A stretch of DNA of 64,000 bases from positions 248,001-312,000 of the forward strand of contig CAVZOJ010000002.1 of NCBI GenBank assembly GCA_963776845.1. Reading direction: 5' to 3'. This DNA comes from Roseitranquillus sp963776845 (GTDB lineage: Bacteria > Pseudomonadota > Alphaproteobacteria > Rhodobacterales > Rhodobacteraceae). This document shows, one piece after another, positions 34,427 to 42,582 of this stretch (position 1 is the first letter of the stretch; each line of letters begins with the position of its first letter). The notes under the pieces are model-generated. The model was given only the letters and a program-made list of their open reading frames with translations. It ran no database searches and was not told the origin of the DNA. The translations under genes and the position numbers were made by a program.

Positions 34427-35995
34427 ATGCCGCTCGTGGGGGGGGGATTTAGTTTGAGTAGTATTGGCCTGATCGATTTTTCGGCGGAGGCATTCGTTCT
34501 TCGAGGGATTCCGAAACCGCAAGGCACGCGACTGCGGCGCATCCTCCTCGTCGACCTCAATCGCTTCACCAGCTTTCCTACGCTTGCCGTTGGCATTCTG
34601 GCAGCCGCATTGAGGGCACGCGGATTTGCTGTGAAGGTCATCTGTCCGCTCGCGCTCGACGTGCCCGCCGGGGCGCGCGAACGACAGGAGCGGCTTTGGG
34701 ACCACGTCCATCGGCGAATACGTCTATCGGACTATCGGTCAGTGAAATGGCTGCGCGATCGGGCGCGTGAACCGCGTGAGTGGATGTCGCAGCGCCCGCG
34801 CACAGTAGTCCTGCGGGAGGTCGAGGCGGCGCTTGCCTCGGGAACCGATGCCGTCCTTCTTTCCGCCTATCTGGAACATTTCCATACTGTCCGCGGTATA
34901 GGGCAGCTCGCCGAGCGCAGCGGCATTCCCATGCTTCTCGGGGGCCCCATGTTCAATCTGAGTGGGGTGGCCGAGACTTGGCGGGGCCTGCCGGGGCTCG
35001 CCGCGATCGCCGGCGGGGAGGTCGAGCCCTATCTGCCCGACCTTGTCGAGGCGATCTGCGACGGCGACGATCTCATGCGATTTCCCGGCCTGACGTTCCC
35101 GAACGGCGCCCGGACGGAGGCTGCGACGCCGCTCCGCGCGCTCGACGACAGCCATTTCCCGGACTTCGACGATTTCCCTTGGGACCGATACCCTAACCGA
35201 ATCGTGCCGGTTCTGGCCGGACGCGGCTGCCAATGGGACAAGTGCACATTCTGCAGTGACGTCATCTCGGCCAGCGGACGAAAGTTCCGGACTCGGGGGA
35301 TCGAGAGTGTCTTGGTGGAGATGCAAGTCCAGGCGGAGCGCTACGGGTCGAGGGATTTCATGTTTCTCGACCTGAAGCTCAATTCCCATCCTGCCATGAT
35401 GCGGGGAATCGCGCGCGAGCTGAGACGCTACGTACGCGGAGCGCAATGGGTCGGCACCGTGCATGTGGATCAACGCCGGGACAACGGTCTCTCGCGGAAG
35501 GACCTGTTCGCTGCCGCATCCGGCGGCATGCGGCGCATCAGCTTCGGCTTGGAAAGCGGCAGCCAGCGCCTGCTCGACGCAATGCGAAAGGGTTGCTCGG
35601 TCGAGCGGAACGAGGCGTTCCTACGGAATGCGCATGACGCGGGCCTCTCCGTGCGCTGCACGATGTTTAAGGGCTATCCGGGCGAAACGGCGCAAGACAT
35701 GGAAGCGACAGCTGACTTTCTGGAGCGGAACGAAGCCTTCATCGACCGCATCCGGTTCAATGATTTCACCGTGCCGCTCGACACCCCGATCTATCATGCA
35801 CTGGCTGACAAGGCCGGAAATGCCGAAACCCTGCGACTCACAGGAATGGACCCGCGGCGCGCCAAGGCTCTTTACGACAGGCGAACGGTCGACTGGGCCT
35901 ACCGGCGCGCAAAGGCTCGCGCCTTGAGAACCGTGTATCGGATAAATCGGAAGCCACTGCGCGAGATGGCGCGACAGTTCGACGGGCTCATGTAA
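34427..35995 (+). CDS. Radical SAM protein with B12-binding-like N-terminus
   Basis: A 522-residue protein. Residues 38-220 resemble a cobalamin-binding Rossmann domain (LLVDLNRFTSFPTLAVGILA, DAVLLSAYLEHFHTVRGIGQ). The iron-sulfur cluster motif is GRGCQWDKCTFCSD with Cys 268, 273 and 276, spacing C-x4-C-x2-C. The radical SAM barrel continues through FMFLDLKLNSHP, MRRISFGLESGSQRLLDAMR and CTMFKGYPGETAQDMEATAD. Such enzymes methylate or rearrange unactivated carbons. The start is uncertain: ATG 34427 is followed within five codons by a run of nine G, and TTG 34454 is an alternative. Its stop overlaps the NOS ATG (TAATG). Confidence 0.85.
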   Translation: MPLVGGGFSLSSIGLIDFSAEAFVLRGIPKPQGTRLRRILLVDLNRFTSFPTLAVGILAAALRARGFAVKVICPLALDVPAGARERQERLWDHVHRRIRLSDYRSVKWLRDRAREPREWMSQRPRTVVLREVEAALASGTDAVLLSAYLEHFHTVRGIGQLAERSGIPMLLGGPMFNLSGVAETWRGLPGLAAIAGGEVEPYLPDLVEAICDGDDLMRFPGLTFPNGARTEAATPLRALDDSHFPDFDDFPWDRYPNRIVPVLAGRGCQWDKCTFCSDVISASGRKFRTRGIESVLVEMQVQAERYGSRDFMFLDLKLNSHPAMMRGIARELRRYVRGAQWVGTVHVDQRRDNGLSRKDLFAAASGGMRRISFGLESGSQRLLDAMRKGCSVERNEAFLRNAHDAGLSVRCTMFKGYPGETAQDMEATADFLERNEAFIDRIRFNDFTVPLDTPIYHALADKAGNAETLRLTGMDPRRAKALYDRRTVDWAYRRAKARALRTVYRINRKPLREMARQFDGLM

Positions 35996-37272
35996 TGACG
36001 GCGCGTTGGCGGCGCCAGGCAACTGGCCGGGACCACCTGCGTGGGGCTGGCGCCCTCACGCACCGGCTGCGTCGGCTGTCGTGGCTGGATCGTCTCGACG
36101 AGGCGCACGCCTTCCTCGAGCTTCACGCGCGGTCGCAGGGCGCAGGCGCAGGTGCCTTTCAGCGACGCTGGGCGGAGGTTCGGCGCGCCCTCATGCGGCA
36201 CAGCCACTACGATCACACGTCCGACGAACTGGCCTTCGGGGCCAAGCTGGCGTGGCGGAACCATGCCGGATGCATCGGGCGGCTTTACTGGGACAGCCTC
36301 GTGGTGCGGGATCGGCGGAGCATCGATGAGCCCGACGTTATCTTCGACGACCTCTGCGGCCACCTGAGCGAGGCCACCGGCGACGGGCGCATCCGGTCGA
36401 TCATCTCGATCTATCCGCCCGCCCAGCCTGGGAGACCTCCCAGCTACATCGAAAGCCCGCAACTGGTCCGATACGCGGGCTACTTGGGCTCGGACGGACG
36501 GGTGATCGGGGATCGCAAGGCGATCGAGGCGACGCGCGTCGCGCAAACGCTCGGGTGGATGCCCCCGGCTCAACGCGGGCCGTTCAACATCCTTCCCGTG
36601 GTCATCCGCGATGGCGAGGAGCGGCGGCGTCTGTTTGAACTACCTCCGGGGCTGGTGCGCGAGGTTCCGATCACACACCCGGACCATCCGGAGATCGCCG
36701 GCATGGGTCTGCGCTGGTACGCGGTGCCCGTCGTCAGCGACATGATTCTTACGATCGGCGGCATCGACTATCCATGCGCACCCTTCAACGGGTTCTACAT
36801 GTGCACCGAAATCGCATCGCGGGATTTCGCGGACCGCGGGCGCTACGACCTCTTGCCGGACGTGGCGCGCCACCTGCGGCTCGAACCGGAGGCGCCCGGG
36901 ACGCTCTGGAAGGACACGGCGCTGACGGAGCTCAACCGCGCGGTGCTCCACTCGTACGAGGCCGCCGGGGTCACGATGGTCGACCACCATACGGCAAGCG
37001 ACCAGTTCATGCAGTTTCTCGCGCGCGAGAGCGGGGCCGGCCGCGAGGTCTCGGGCGAATGGACCTGGCTCGTGCCGCCGCAGGCGTCAAGCGCGTGCGA
37101 GGTGTTCCACCTCGACATGACGGATCTGCGCACCGTTCCGAACTTCTACCGCAGTCGCAGCACCGACGGCGCCAACCTCATGCCGCATCTCGCGGACAGC
37201 CGCCGGTCGCGGCTGCGGCGTGCCTACGACCGGGCGCGGCGTCGCGCTCGGCTCGGGGAGGCACATGCCTGA
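35995..37272 (+). CDS. nos: Bacterial nitric oxide synthase, oxygenase domain
   Basis: A 425-residue NOS oxygenase oxidising L-arginine to citrulline and NO. Heme-ligand Cys93 is in KLAWRNHAGCIGRLYW (animal and Bacillus forms have RNSNxCIGR). The substrate Glu272 is in APFNGFYMCTEIASRDFADR. DHHTASDQFMQF and the pterin-stacking EWTWLVPP near residue 356 are conserved, as are LPVVI, LRWYAVPVVSDMILTIGGID and TLWKDTALTELNRAVLHSYE. No reductase domain is attached, as in other bacterial NOS, so host ferredoxin or flavodoxin must supply electrons. NOS is uncommon in alphaproteobacteria. It starts inside the stop of the radical SAM gene. Confidence 0.93.
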   Translation: MTARWRRQATGRDHLRGAGALTHRLRRLSWLDRLDEAHAFLELHARSQGAGAGAFQRRWAEVRRALMRHSHYDHTSDELAFGAKLAWRNHAGCIGRLYWDSLVVRDRRSIDEPDVIFDDLCGHLSEATGDGRIRSIISIYPPAQPGRPPSYIESPQLVRYAGYLGSDGRVIGDRKAIEATRVAQTLGWMPPAQRGPFNILPVVIRDGEERRRLFELPPGLVREVPITHPDHPEIAGMGLRWYAVPVVSDMILTIGGIDYPCAPFNGFYMCTEIASRDFADRGRYDLLPDVARHLRLEPEAPGTLWKDTALTELNRAVLHSYEAAGVTMVDHHTASDQFMQFLARESGAGREVSGEWTWLVPPQASSACEVFHLDMTDLRTVPNFYRSRSTDGANLMPHLADSRRSRLRRAYDRARRRARLGEAHA

Positions 37273-37331
37273 ACAAGCATCGTGCGCCTGCACCGCCTGG
37301 GCCGGGCGCTGCGGGGACAGGAGCGCCGGGC

Positions 37332-37442
37332 ATGCCACCAGCACCAAGACAGGCCGCCGGCGAAGAGGACTTTCGCGTTCTCGTCAAAACGACCCGCGGA
37401 CTGGTGAAACCAAACGCAACCAGAGGATGCGATCATGATTGA
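37332..37442 (+). CDS. Possible 36-residue peptide between NOS and methyltransferase
   Basis: ATG 37332 follows AGGAG nine bases upstream and opens a 36-codon frame ending at TGA 37440-37442, overlapping the methyltransferase start (37435) by eight bases. The first half is MPPAPRQAAGEEDFRVLVKT and the tail includes VKPNATRGCDHD. A longer frame (37265-37438, 57 codons, overlapping the NOS end) is the alternative reading of the same stretch. Size, position and a Cys near the end resemble a modified-peptide precursor, but there is no proof that it is translated. Confidence 0.35.
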   Translation: MPPAPRQAAGEEDFRVLVKTTRGLVKPNATRGCDHD

Positions 37443-38424
37443 AGCGGGACGTGGCGAGTTTGCCAGCAACCCTCGCGCCGACGTCGGGCAAATCGCCACA
37501 TGCCCGATTTGCCGAAGCGGTCTTGAATGGAAAGGATCGGAAGTCCGCTGCGGCAATTCGGAATGCCAGCGACAGTTCCGCGTGCTCGGCGGCATTCCCG
37601 TCCTGGCCGACGAAGAGGATTCGGCGGTCTCCTTCGATCCAGAGGGGCGGAGCCTGAACAAGTCCTCTTCGAAAAGCTTCGCGCTGCGGCACCTTCCGGC
37701 TCTCGATCTCAACGTCGTTCCCGAGGCCACCAAGAAGCGTCTCGCGGATGAGATTCTCGCGCTGAGAGATCGGCCGATCGTCCTCAACGTGGGCGGCAAG
37801 CATCCCACCTCGATCACGGAGGACATCTGTGCGCGGGATGACGTGATCGCGATCGAATGCGATCTGGCATTCCGCACCCGGACCCGGTTGTTCGCCAACC
37901 CTGCGCGAATCCCGCTCGCCGACGTGTCCGTTGATGCGGTTCTGCTGGACGGCCTGCTCGAACACGTGCCGCAGCCCGACCTCGTCGTCGGCGAGGCATG
38001 GCGCGTGCTAAGGCCGGGCGGAATCGTGTATTCGGACACGCCTTTCATGCTCCAAGTCCACGGTGGGGCGTTCGACTATTCGCGCTTCAGCCACCAGGCG
38101 CATCGCTGGCTCTTCCGGAGCTTCGACGAACTCGACAGCGGCGTGTCTTCGGGTCCCGGGGTCGCCTTGGCCTATTCAATCCAATACTTCCTGCTGTGCT
38201 TTGCCATTGGCCGACGAAGTCGCTACGCGATCAAGACATTCTGTCGGCTCACGCTGTTCTGGCTCAAGTACTTTGATCTGCTGATCGCAAGAAAGCCGGC
38301 GGCACGGGATGCTGCCCACGGGCTCTATTTTCTCGGCCGCAAGTCACCGAAACCCCTGACGGAACGCGAACTCGTAGATCGCTACGACGGAAGCGTTCCG
38401 CATCTTTATCAACCGCAGGAGTAG
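37435..38424 (+). CDS. Class I SAM methyltransferase with Trm112-like zinc ribbon
   Basis: A 329-residue protein. An N-terminal zinc ribbon with Cys 23, 26, 39 and 44 (ATCPICRSGLEW, VRCGNSECQRQF) is of the Trm112 type. It is followed by a Rossmann methyltransferase: IVLNVGGKHP as motif I, DAVLLDGLLEHVPQPDLVVG with an E-H pair, and WRVLRPGGIVYSD. The C-terminus has hydrophobic stretches (YSIQYFLLCFAIG, TLFWLKYFDLLIA) suggesting membrane contact. GAGG lies eight bases before the ATG. As the last gene of the cassette it may methylate the product of the NOS/radical SAM step. Confidence 0.82.
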   Translation: MIEAGRGEFASNPRADVGQIATCPICRSGLEWKGSEVRCGNSECQRQFRVLGGIPVLADEEDSAVSFDPEGRSLNKSSSKSFALRHLPALDLNVVPEATKKRLADEILALRDRPIVLNVGGKHPTSITEDICARDDVIAIECDLAFRTRTRLFANPARIPLADVSVDAVLLDGLLEHVPQPDLVVGEAWRVLRPGGIVYSDTPFMLQVHGGAFDYSRFSHQAHRWLFRSFDELDSGVSSGPGVALAYSIQYFLLCFAIGRRSRYAIKTFCRLTLFWLKYFDLLIARKPAARDAAHGLYFLGRKSPKPLTERELVDRYDGSVPHLYQPQE

Positions 38425-38714
38425 TCAGCGGCAGGGTGCAGATCGAGCGGTGGCTCGTCGCTGCATACGGAGGACCAGACCCAAAGTCGCTTGACCTTGC
38501 GGCTGGGGGTCCCCAGCCACCGTCAGCACCCGCCGCGAGGCGTTTCTCGCCGCGATGGAGGCGGTGGTGCCCTGGGCGCGTCTGACGGCGCTGATCGAGC
38601 CGCACTACCCGAAGGCGGGACCGAAGGGCGGGCGGCCGGCGATGCCGCTGGAGGTGATGCTGCGGGTCTACTGTCTGCTAGCAGTGGTACGCGCTGTCCG
38701 ACCCGGCGGCGGAG

Positions 38715-38764
38715 GGTTCAAGCGTATAGCAATCGATCCAGTGGATCGATTGTAGCGCAGAACC
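38715..38764 (+). repeat. 50-bp palindromic insertion in IS5 copy B
   Basis: Bounded by GGTTC and GAACC with central CAATCGATCC-AGT-GGATCGATTG (38730-38752). Copy D has only the ordinary codons EEALYDSD at this place. It belongs to a second family distinct from the GGTGAGCC type. Confidence 0.7.
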
Positions 38765-39185
38765 TCTACGACAGCGACGCCATGCGCCGGTTCGCCGGGC
38801 TCGAGCTGGGCGACGATGCGATCCCGGACGAGACGACCATCCTGAACTTCCGCCACCTGCTGGAGCGGCACGAGCTGACGCGTGCGATCTTCGAGGCGAT
38901 CAACAGCTATCTTCGCGAGCGCGGCATCCTGTTGCGCGAGGGAACGTTGGTCGATGCGACGCTCATCGACGCGCCAAGCTCGACGAAGAACAAGCAGGGC
39001 GCCCGCGACCCGGAGACGAGGAGCACGAAGAAGGGCAACGACTGGTGTTTCGGGATGAAGGCGCATGTCGGCGTCGATATTGGCAGCGGCGTGGTCCACA
39101 CGCTCGAAACCAGCACCGCCAAGGTCCACGACAGCCAGAAGTCCGACGACCTGCTTCACGGCGACGAGCAGGCGGTGTTCGGCGA

Positions 39186-39227
39186 GTTGCCAGGGGTTGC
39201 GCCACCGGTTCGAGCAACCGCTGGCGA
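39186..39227 (+). repeat. Hairpin-family element in IS5 copy B (42 nt, in frame)
   Basis: Starts GTTGCCAGG, centre GCGCCACCGGTTCGAGC, ends CTGGCGA; arms GCCAG/CTGGC. Copy A has VFGDKGYVSG uninterrupted here. 42 nt keeps the frame and adds 14 residues. The insert ends in GGCGA, repeating the GGCGA just before it. Confidence 0.88.
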
Positions 39228-39860
39228 CGGCTATGTCAGCGGAGAGCGGGAGGAAGCATTCCGCGCCCAGGGCAAGCTCTGGGGGCGTGATGCGCAAGGC
39301 TCCGAAAAGCGGCAAGCTGCATCCGATCGACGAGCGCATCAACCGGATCATCGCCAGCCTGCGGGCCAAGGTCGAGCACCCGTTCCGGGTGATGAAATGC
39401 CAGTTCGGCTACCGCAAGACCCGCTACCGCGGGCTGGCGAAGAACGAGGCGCAACTGTTCTCGCTCTTCGGGCTCGGCAACCTGTTCCTGGTCCGACGAC
39501 GGTTGATGGCCTGAGGCGGAGTCCGCCCGAAATCGGCCTTGCCGCCGCGCGAGCGGCACCTGATCCGCAGACCCGGGGCCGCCTGTCCCCCGCATCGCCC
39601 CGCCGAGACCCTTTCTGGCCGTCATCGCGGCCAATCGGAGCCGTTGATCAGACGTTCCATAACAACGCCGTGAGTACGGCTTTTCTCCGTTCCTGGCACA
39701 CATGCGACGTGATCGGACCACCCTGTACGAAACCAAGACGAGGTTCTCAGGGACGCATCGCAGATTTTCATGGAGGCTGGTGTCCGTCGATGCGGTGCCG
39801 CCCGCAGGATATTATCCTTCCCGCAAAAAGCGAAGTCCTAGCCTTACGAAGGCTCAGCCA

Positions 39861-40286
39861 TCAGTTTACGAACGACGCCATTTCTGGCGTCAACAGCTTC
39901 ACGAACAAGATAAAGATCAGAATGATCACAACGATCGACGAGAAAAATGCTGCGCTGGTGCCACCTGAACCTTCCGTGCCATCACTTGGATCATCTTGGA
40001 CCGCGCGCTGTGGCAGAAGCGAGATTAGAGAGCGCGCGGTTGCCTCATGATCGCCCATCAGCAAGGGGACGTCCCGAAACTCGGAAAGCAGCTTGCTGAG
40101 TCTCCTCGTTCCAGCGCCTTCCGATCCGGCCGCGAGGTCCGAGGCTTCCTTCCAGGGGTCCAAGCCCAGCCTGGCGAGGGTCGAGACGACGGTCACTTTC
40201 GAACCGCTTCGATCGACGCCGACGAAAGCGTACAAGAACCTCTCGAAGTCGGGACCCGCCGACTGGCGAAGATAGGAAATTGCCAT
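39861..40286 (-). CDS. Hypothetical protein with C-terminal membrane anchor
   Basis: A 141-residue protein. ATG 40286 is preceded by CAGGAG five bases upstream and is preferred over 40301. RFLYAFVGVDRSGSKVTVVS and LARLGLDPWKEASDLAAGSE belong to a widespread uncharacterised cytosolic region. A single hydrophobic helix (FFSSIVVIILIFILFVKLL) near the end predicts a tail anchor. It lies between IS5 copy B and an IS3 element, so it is probably a native or accessory gene stranded among insertions. The 200 bp between it and IS5-B hold nothing recognisable. Confidence 0.6.
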   Translation of the reverse strand: MAISYLRQSAGPDFERFLYAFVGVDRSGSKVTVVSTLARLGLDPWKEASDLAAGSEGAGTRRLSKLLSEFRDVPLLMGDHEATARSLISLLPQRAVQDDPSDGTEGSGGTSAAFFSSIVVIILIFILFVKLLTPEMASFVN

Positions 40287-40606
40287 GATCACTCCTGCCA
40301 ATGCGGCCGTTTTTGCTGCGACGAGAAACCTCCGCCTTCTATCCTCACGTGATAGCTACCGAATTTTCCACAAGGGCTTGATATGTGGGATGCGACGCGT
40401 ATCCCGGAAATCTTCCAAGATTTCGTGCCTCGCGCTCAACGGGAAGGACACACGCGCCACCGTATGACTGCGACACTAACGTCGATCAGCGCGCGAGGCC
40501 ACGCAGCCCGATACTGTGAACCGGAATGAAGGTGGGATGAGTTGCTGTGACCCCCGCTTTTTCCCTCCATCTGAAGTAGAGTCCGGCCGAACGAGAGGAC
40601 CGGACG

Positions 40607-40873
40607 ATGAAGCGATCGAAGTTCACTGTGGAGCAGATCATCGGCGTGCTGCGCGAGCAGGAGGCTGGCGCGACGACGGCGGAGGTGTGCCGGCGGCACG
40701 GGATCAGCAGCGCCACGTTCTACGCCTGGAAGTCGAAGTATGGCGGCATGGAGGTGTCGGACGCGAAGCGGCTGAGGGCCGTGGAGGAGGAGAATGCCAA
40801 GCTGAAGCGGCTGCTGGCGGACGCTATGCTCGACAACGTCGCGCTGAAGGATCTCCTGACGCGAAAGTGGTAG
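40607..40873 (+). CDS. IS3-family transposase OrfA
   Basis: An 88-residue OrfA: MKRSKFTVEQIIGVLREQEA, helix-turn-helix TAEVCRRHGISSATFYAWKS, then a coiled coil (AVEEENAKLKRLLADAML). It ends KDLLTRKW with TAG at 40871. OrfB lies in the -1 frame, so a fused OrfAB would come from ribosomal slippage near the GCGAAAGTGG sequence. Confidence 0.9.
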   Translation: MKRSKFTVEQIIGVLREQEAGATTAEVCRRHGISSATFYAWKSKYGGMEVSDAKRLRAVEEENAKLKRLLADAMLDNVALKDLLTRKW

Positions 40874-41802
40874 CGCCCGCCGCCAAGCGGAAAGCTGTCG
40901 CCCACCTCGTGCAGGCGCACGGGGTGAGCGAGCGGCGGGCGTGCTCCCTGGTCGGCGCGGACCGGACGATGATCCGGTATCGCCGCCGCCGTCCCGACGA
41001 TGCCGATCTCCGCGAGCGGCTGCGCGACCTGGCGGATGCGCGACGGCGCTTCGGTTATCGGCGCCTGCACGTTCTCTTGCGCCAGGAGGGTTGGACCGTG
41101 AACCGCAAGAAGACCCAGCGGCTCTACCGCGAGGAGGGCCTGTCGGTGCGCCGCCGACGCGGGCGCAAACGCGCGAAACGCGCGACCGGCACGCGCGCGC
41201 CGATCCTGACGGCAGCGACACCGAACGCGCGCTGGTCGGTGGATTTCGTGCACGACCAGCTCGTCACCGGTTGCCGGCTACGCATCCTCAACGTGGTCGA
41301 CGACGTCACCAAGGAATGCCTGGCGGCCATCGTCGAGACCTCGATCTCTGGCAAGCGCGTGGCACGCGAGCTGAACACGCTCGTCGCGATGCGCGGCAAG
41401 CCCGAGCTGATTGTCAGCGACCACGGCACCGAGTTCACCTCGAACGCCATGCTCGCCTGGACCGAGGCCGCCGGCGTCGCCTGGCACTTCATCGCGCCGG
41501 GCAAGCCGATGCAGAACGGCATCTGCGAGGCCTTCAACGGGCGGATGCGCGACGAGCTTCTCAACGAGAGCCTGTTCTTCGACCTCGAGCAGGCCCGCCG
41601 GAAGGTCGCGGCATGGGTCATCGATTACAATCAGCACCGACCGCATTCTGCGATCGGCTACGAGACGCCGGCAGCCTACGCAGCTCGGCTCACCGCAATG
41701 GACGGCCGGCTCCGCGGAGCGGGAACGCTCCGCCGGCCGCCCATTGCTCCATCGGCGCACCAGCGCCATTCTGAAGCGCCGACTCTGGCTTCAGCTGGAT
41801 GA
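40867..41802 (+). CDS. IS3-family transposase OrfB (DDE integrase)
   Basis: About 311 residues in the -1 frame relative to OrfA, open with no stops. The segment RRLHVLLRQEGWTVNRKKTQ precedes the catalytic core WSVDFVHDQLVTGCRLRILN, IVSDHGTEFTSNAMLAWTEA and ICEAFNGRMRDELLNE, giving D-D-E. HRPHSAIGYETPAAYA is the usual C-terminal motif. GTG 40867 is a nominal start; translation more likely enters by frameshift from OrfA. Confidence 0.9.
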   Translation: MVAPAAKRKAVAHLVQAHGVSERRACSLVGADRTMIRYRRRRPDDADLRERLRDLADARRRFGYRRLHVLLRQEGWTVNRKKTQRLYREEGLSVRRRRGRKRAKRATGTRAPILTAATPNARWSVDFVHDQLVTGCRLRILNVVDDVTKECLAAIVETSISGKRVARELNTLVAMRGKPELIVSDHGTEFTSNAMLAWTEAAGVAWHFIAPGKPMQNGICEAFNGRMRDELLNESLFFDLEQARRKVAAWVIDYNQHRPHSAIGYETPAAYAARLTAMDGRLRGAGTLRRPPIAPSAHQRHSEAPTLASAG

Positions 41803-42000
41803 AAGTCGGGGGTCACAGCAGAGCTGGATCGCTTGGATGGAGAGGCTCAGGGAACGTCTGATCAACGGCTCCGATTGGCCGCGATGATGGCCAGAAAGGG
41901 TCTCGGCGGGGCGATGCGGGGGACAAGCGGCCCCGGGTCTGCGGATCAGGTGGCGCTCGCGCGGCGGCAAGGCCGATTTCGGGCGGACTCCGCCTCAGGC

Positions 42001-42464
42001 CATCAACCGTCGTCGGACCAGGAACAGGTTGCCGAGCCCGAAGAGCGAGAACAGTTGCGCCCCGTTCTTCGCTAGCCCGCGGTAGCGGGTCTTGCGGTAG
42101 CCGAACTGGCATTTCATCACCCGGAACGGGTGCTCGACCTTGGCCCGCAGGCTGGCGATGATCCGGTTGATGCGCTCGTCGATCGGATGCAGCTTGCCGC
42201 TTTTCGGAGCCTTGCGCATCACGCCCCCAGAGCTTGCCCTGGGCGCGGAATGCTTCCTCCCGCTCTCCGCTGACATAGCCGTCGCCAGCGGTTGCTCGAA
42301 CCGGTGGCGCAACCCTGGCAACTCGCCGAACACCGCCTGCTCGTCGCCCGTGAAGCAGGTCGTCGGACTTCTGGCTGTCGTGGACCTTGGCGGTGCTGGT
42401 TTCGAGCGTGTGGACCACGCCGCTGCCAATATCGACGCCGACATGCGCCTTCATCCCGAAATAC
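42001..42464 (-). pseudogene. Truncated IS5 transposase of copy C
   Basis: It contains MKAHVGVDIGSGVVHTLETS, then the same hairpin insertion as copy B but one G shorter (41 bp, 42282-42322), which shifts the frame. The remainder includes IASLRAKVEHPFRVMKCQFG and NLFLVRRRLMA, ending at 42001. Copies B and C therefore share an ancestor that already carried the hairpin. Confidence 0.8.
42282..42322 (-). repeat. Hairpin-family element in IS5 copy C (41 nt)
   Basis: Same sequence and site as in copy B but with one G fewer in the GGGG run, so it shifts the frame. Minus orientation follows the IS5 copy. Confidence 0.85.
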
Positions 42465-42582
42465 TGAGAACGGCGGTGAGAAAGTCGGCCACGGTAGCGG
42501 CGGGATGAGCCCGCGGCGGGCGGCGTAAAAGTCGGCCACGTTTGCCCTCTCTGGCGGCAGGGAGGGTGGGGGCATTTTCACC

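Larger units (their letters stand above)
38531..39514 (+). pseudogene. IS5 transposase of copy B with two hairpin insertions
   Basis: Pieces are MEAVVPWARLTALIEPHYPK, AMRRFAGLELGDDAIPDETT and MKAHVGVDIGSGVVHTLETS. A 50-bp insertion with terminal repeats GGTTC/GAACC and a 10-bp palindrome replaces the EEAL region at 38715-38764. A 42-bp in-frame hairpin at 39186-39227 adds 14 residues after VFGE. An extra G near 39285 shifts the C-terminal part, which ends NLFLVRRRLMA at 39514. Confidence 0.82.
38531..39658 (+). mobile_element. IS5 copy B, left end lost
   Basis: It matches the copy at 50464-51623 from ACCCGCCGCGAGGCGTTTC near 38531 to the right end GATCAGACGTTCC at 39658, but the first ~115 bp are absent. 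The upstream flank instead contains a perfect palindrome GGCTGGGG-GT-CCCCAGCC at about 38502-38519. With copy A it brackets the NOS cassette in inverted orientation. Confidence 0.8.
40546..41817 (+). mobile_element. Intact-looking IS3-family element, 1272 bp
   Basis: The ends TGTGACCCCCGCTTTTTCC (40546) and complement TGTGACCCCCGACTTTCATC (from 41817) are imperfect inverted repeats extending through CTGAAG and AGAGTC. Both reading frames are complete. No matching target duplication was found. It contains none of the palindromic insertions seen in the neighbouring broken elements. Confidence 0.82.
41851..42464 (-). mobile_element. IS5 copy C, 3' part only
   Basis: The fragment begins with the IS5 end GGAACGTCTGATCAACGG at 41851 and matches copy B to codon FGMK, where it is cut by the left end of an IS21 element at 42465. 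The 5' half is missing on the far side of that IS21, so a deletion followed. Confidence 0.8.

Noticed and set aside
39186..39227. tRNA fragment (GGTTCGAGC resembles a T-arm)
   Set aside because: Only the loop is similar. The arms covary as a simple hairpin, no acceptor or anticodon arm is present, and two copies replace GGTTC with GGTCC.
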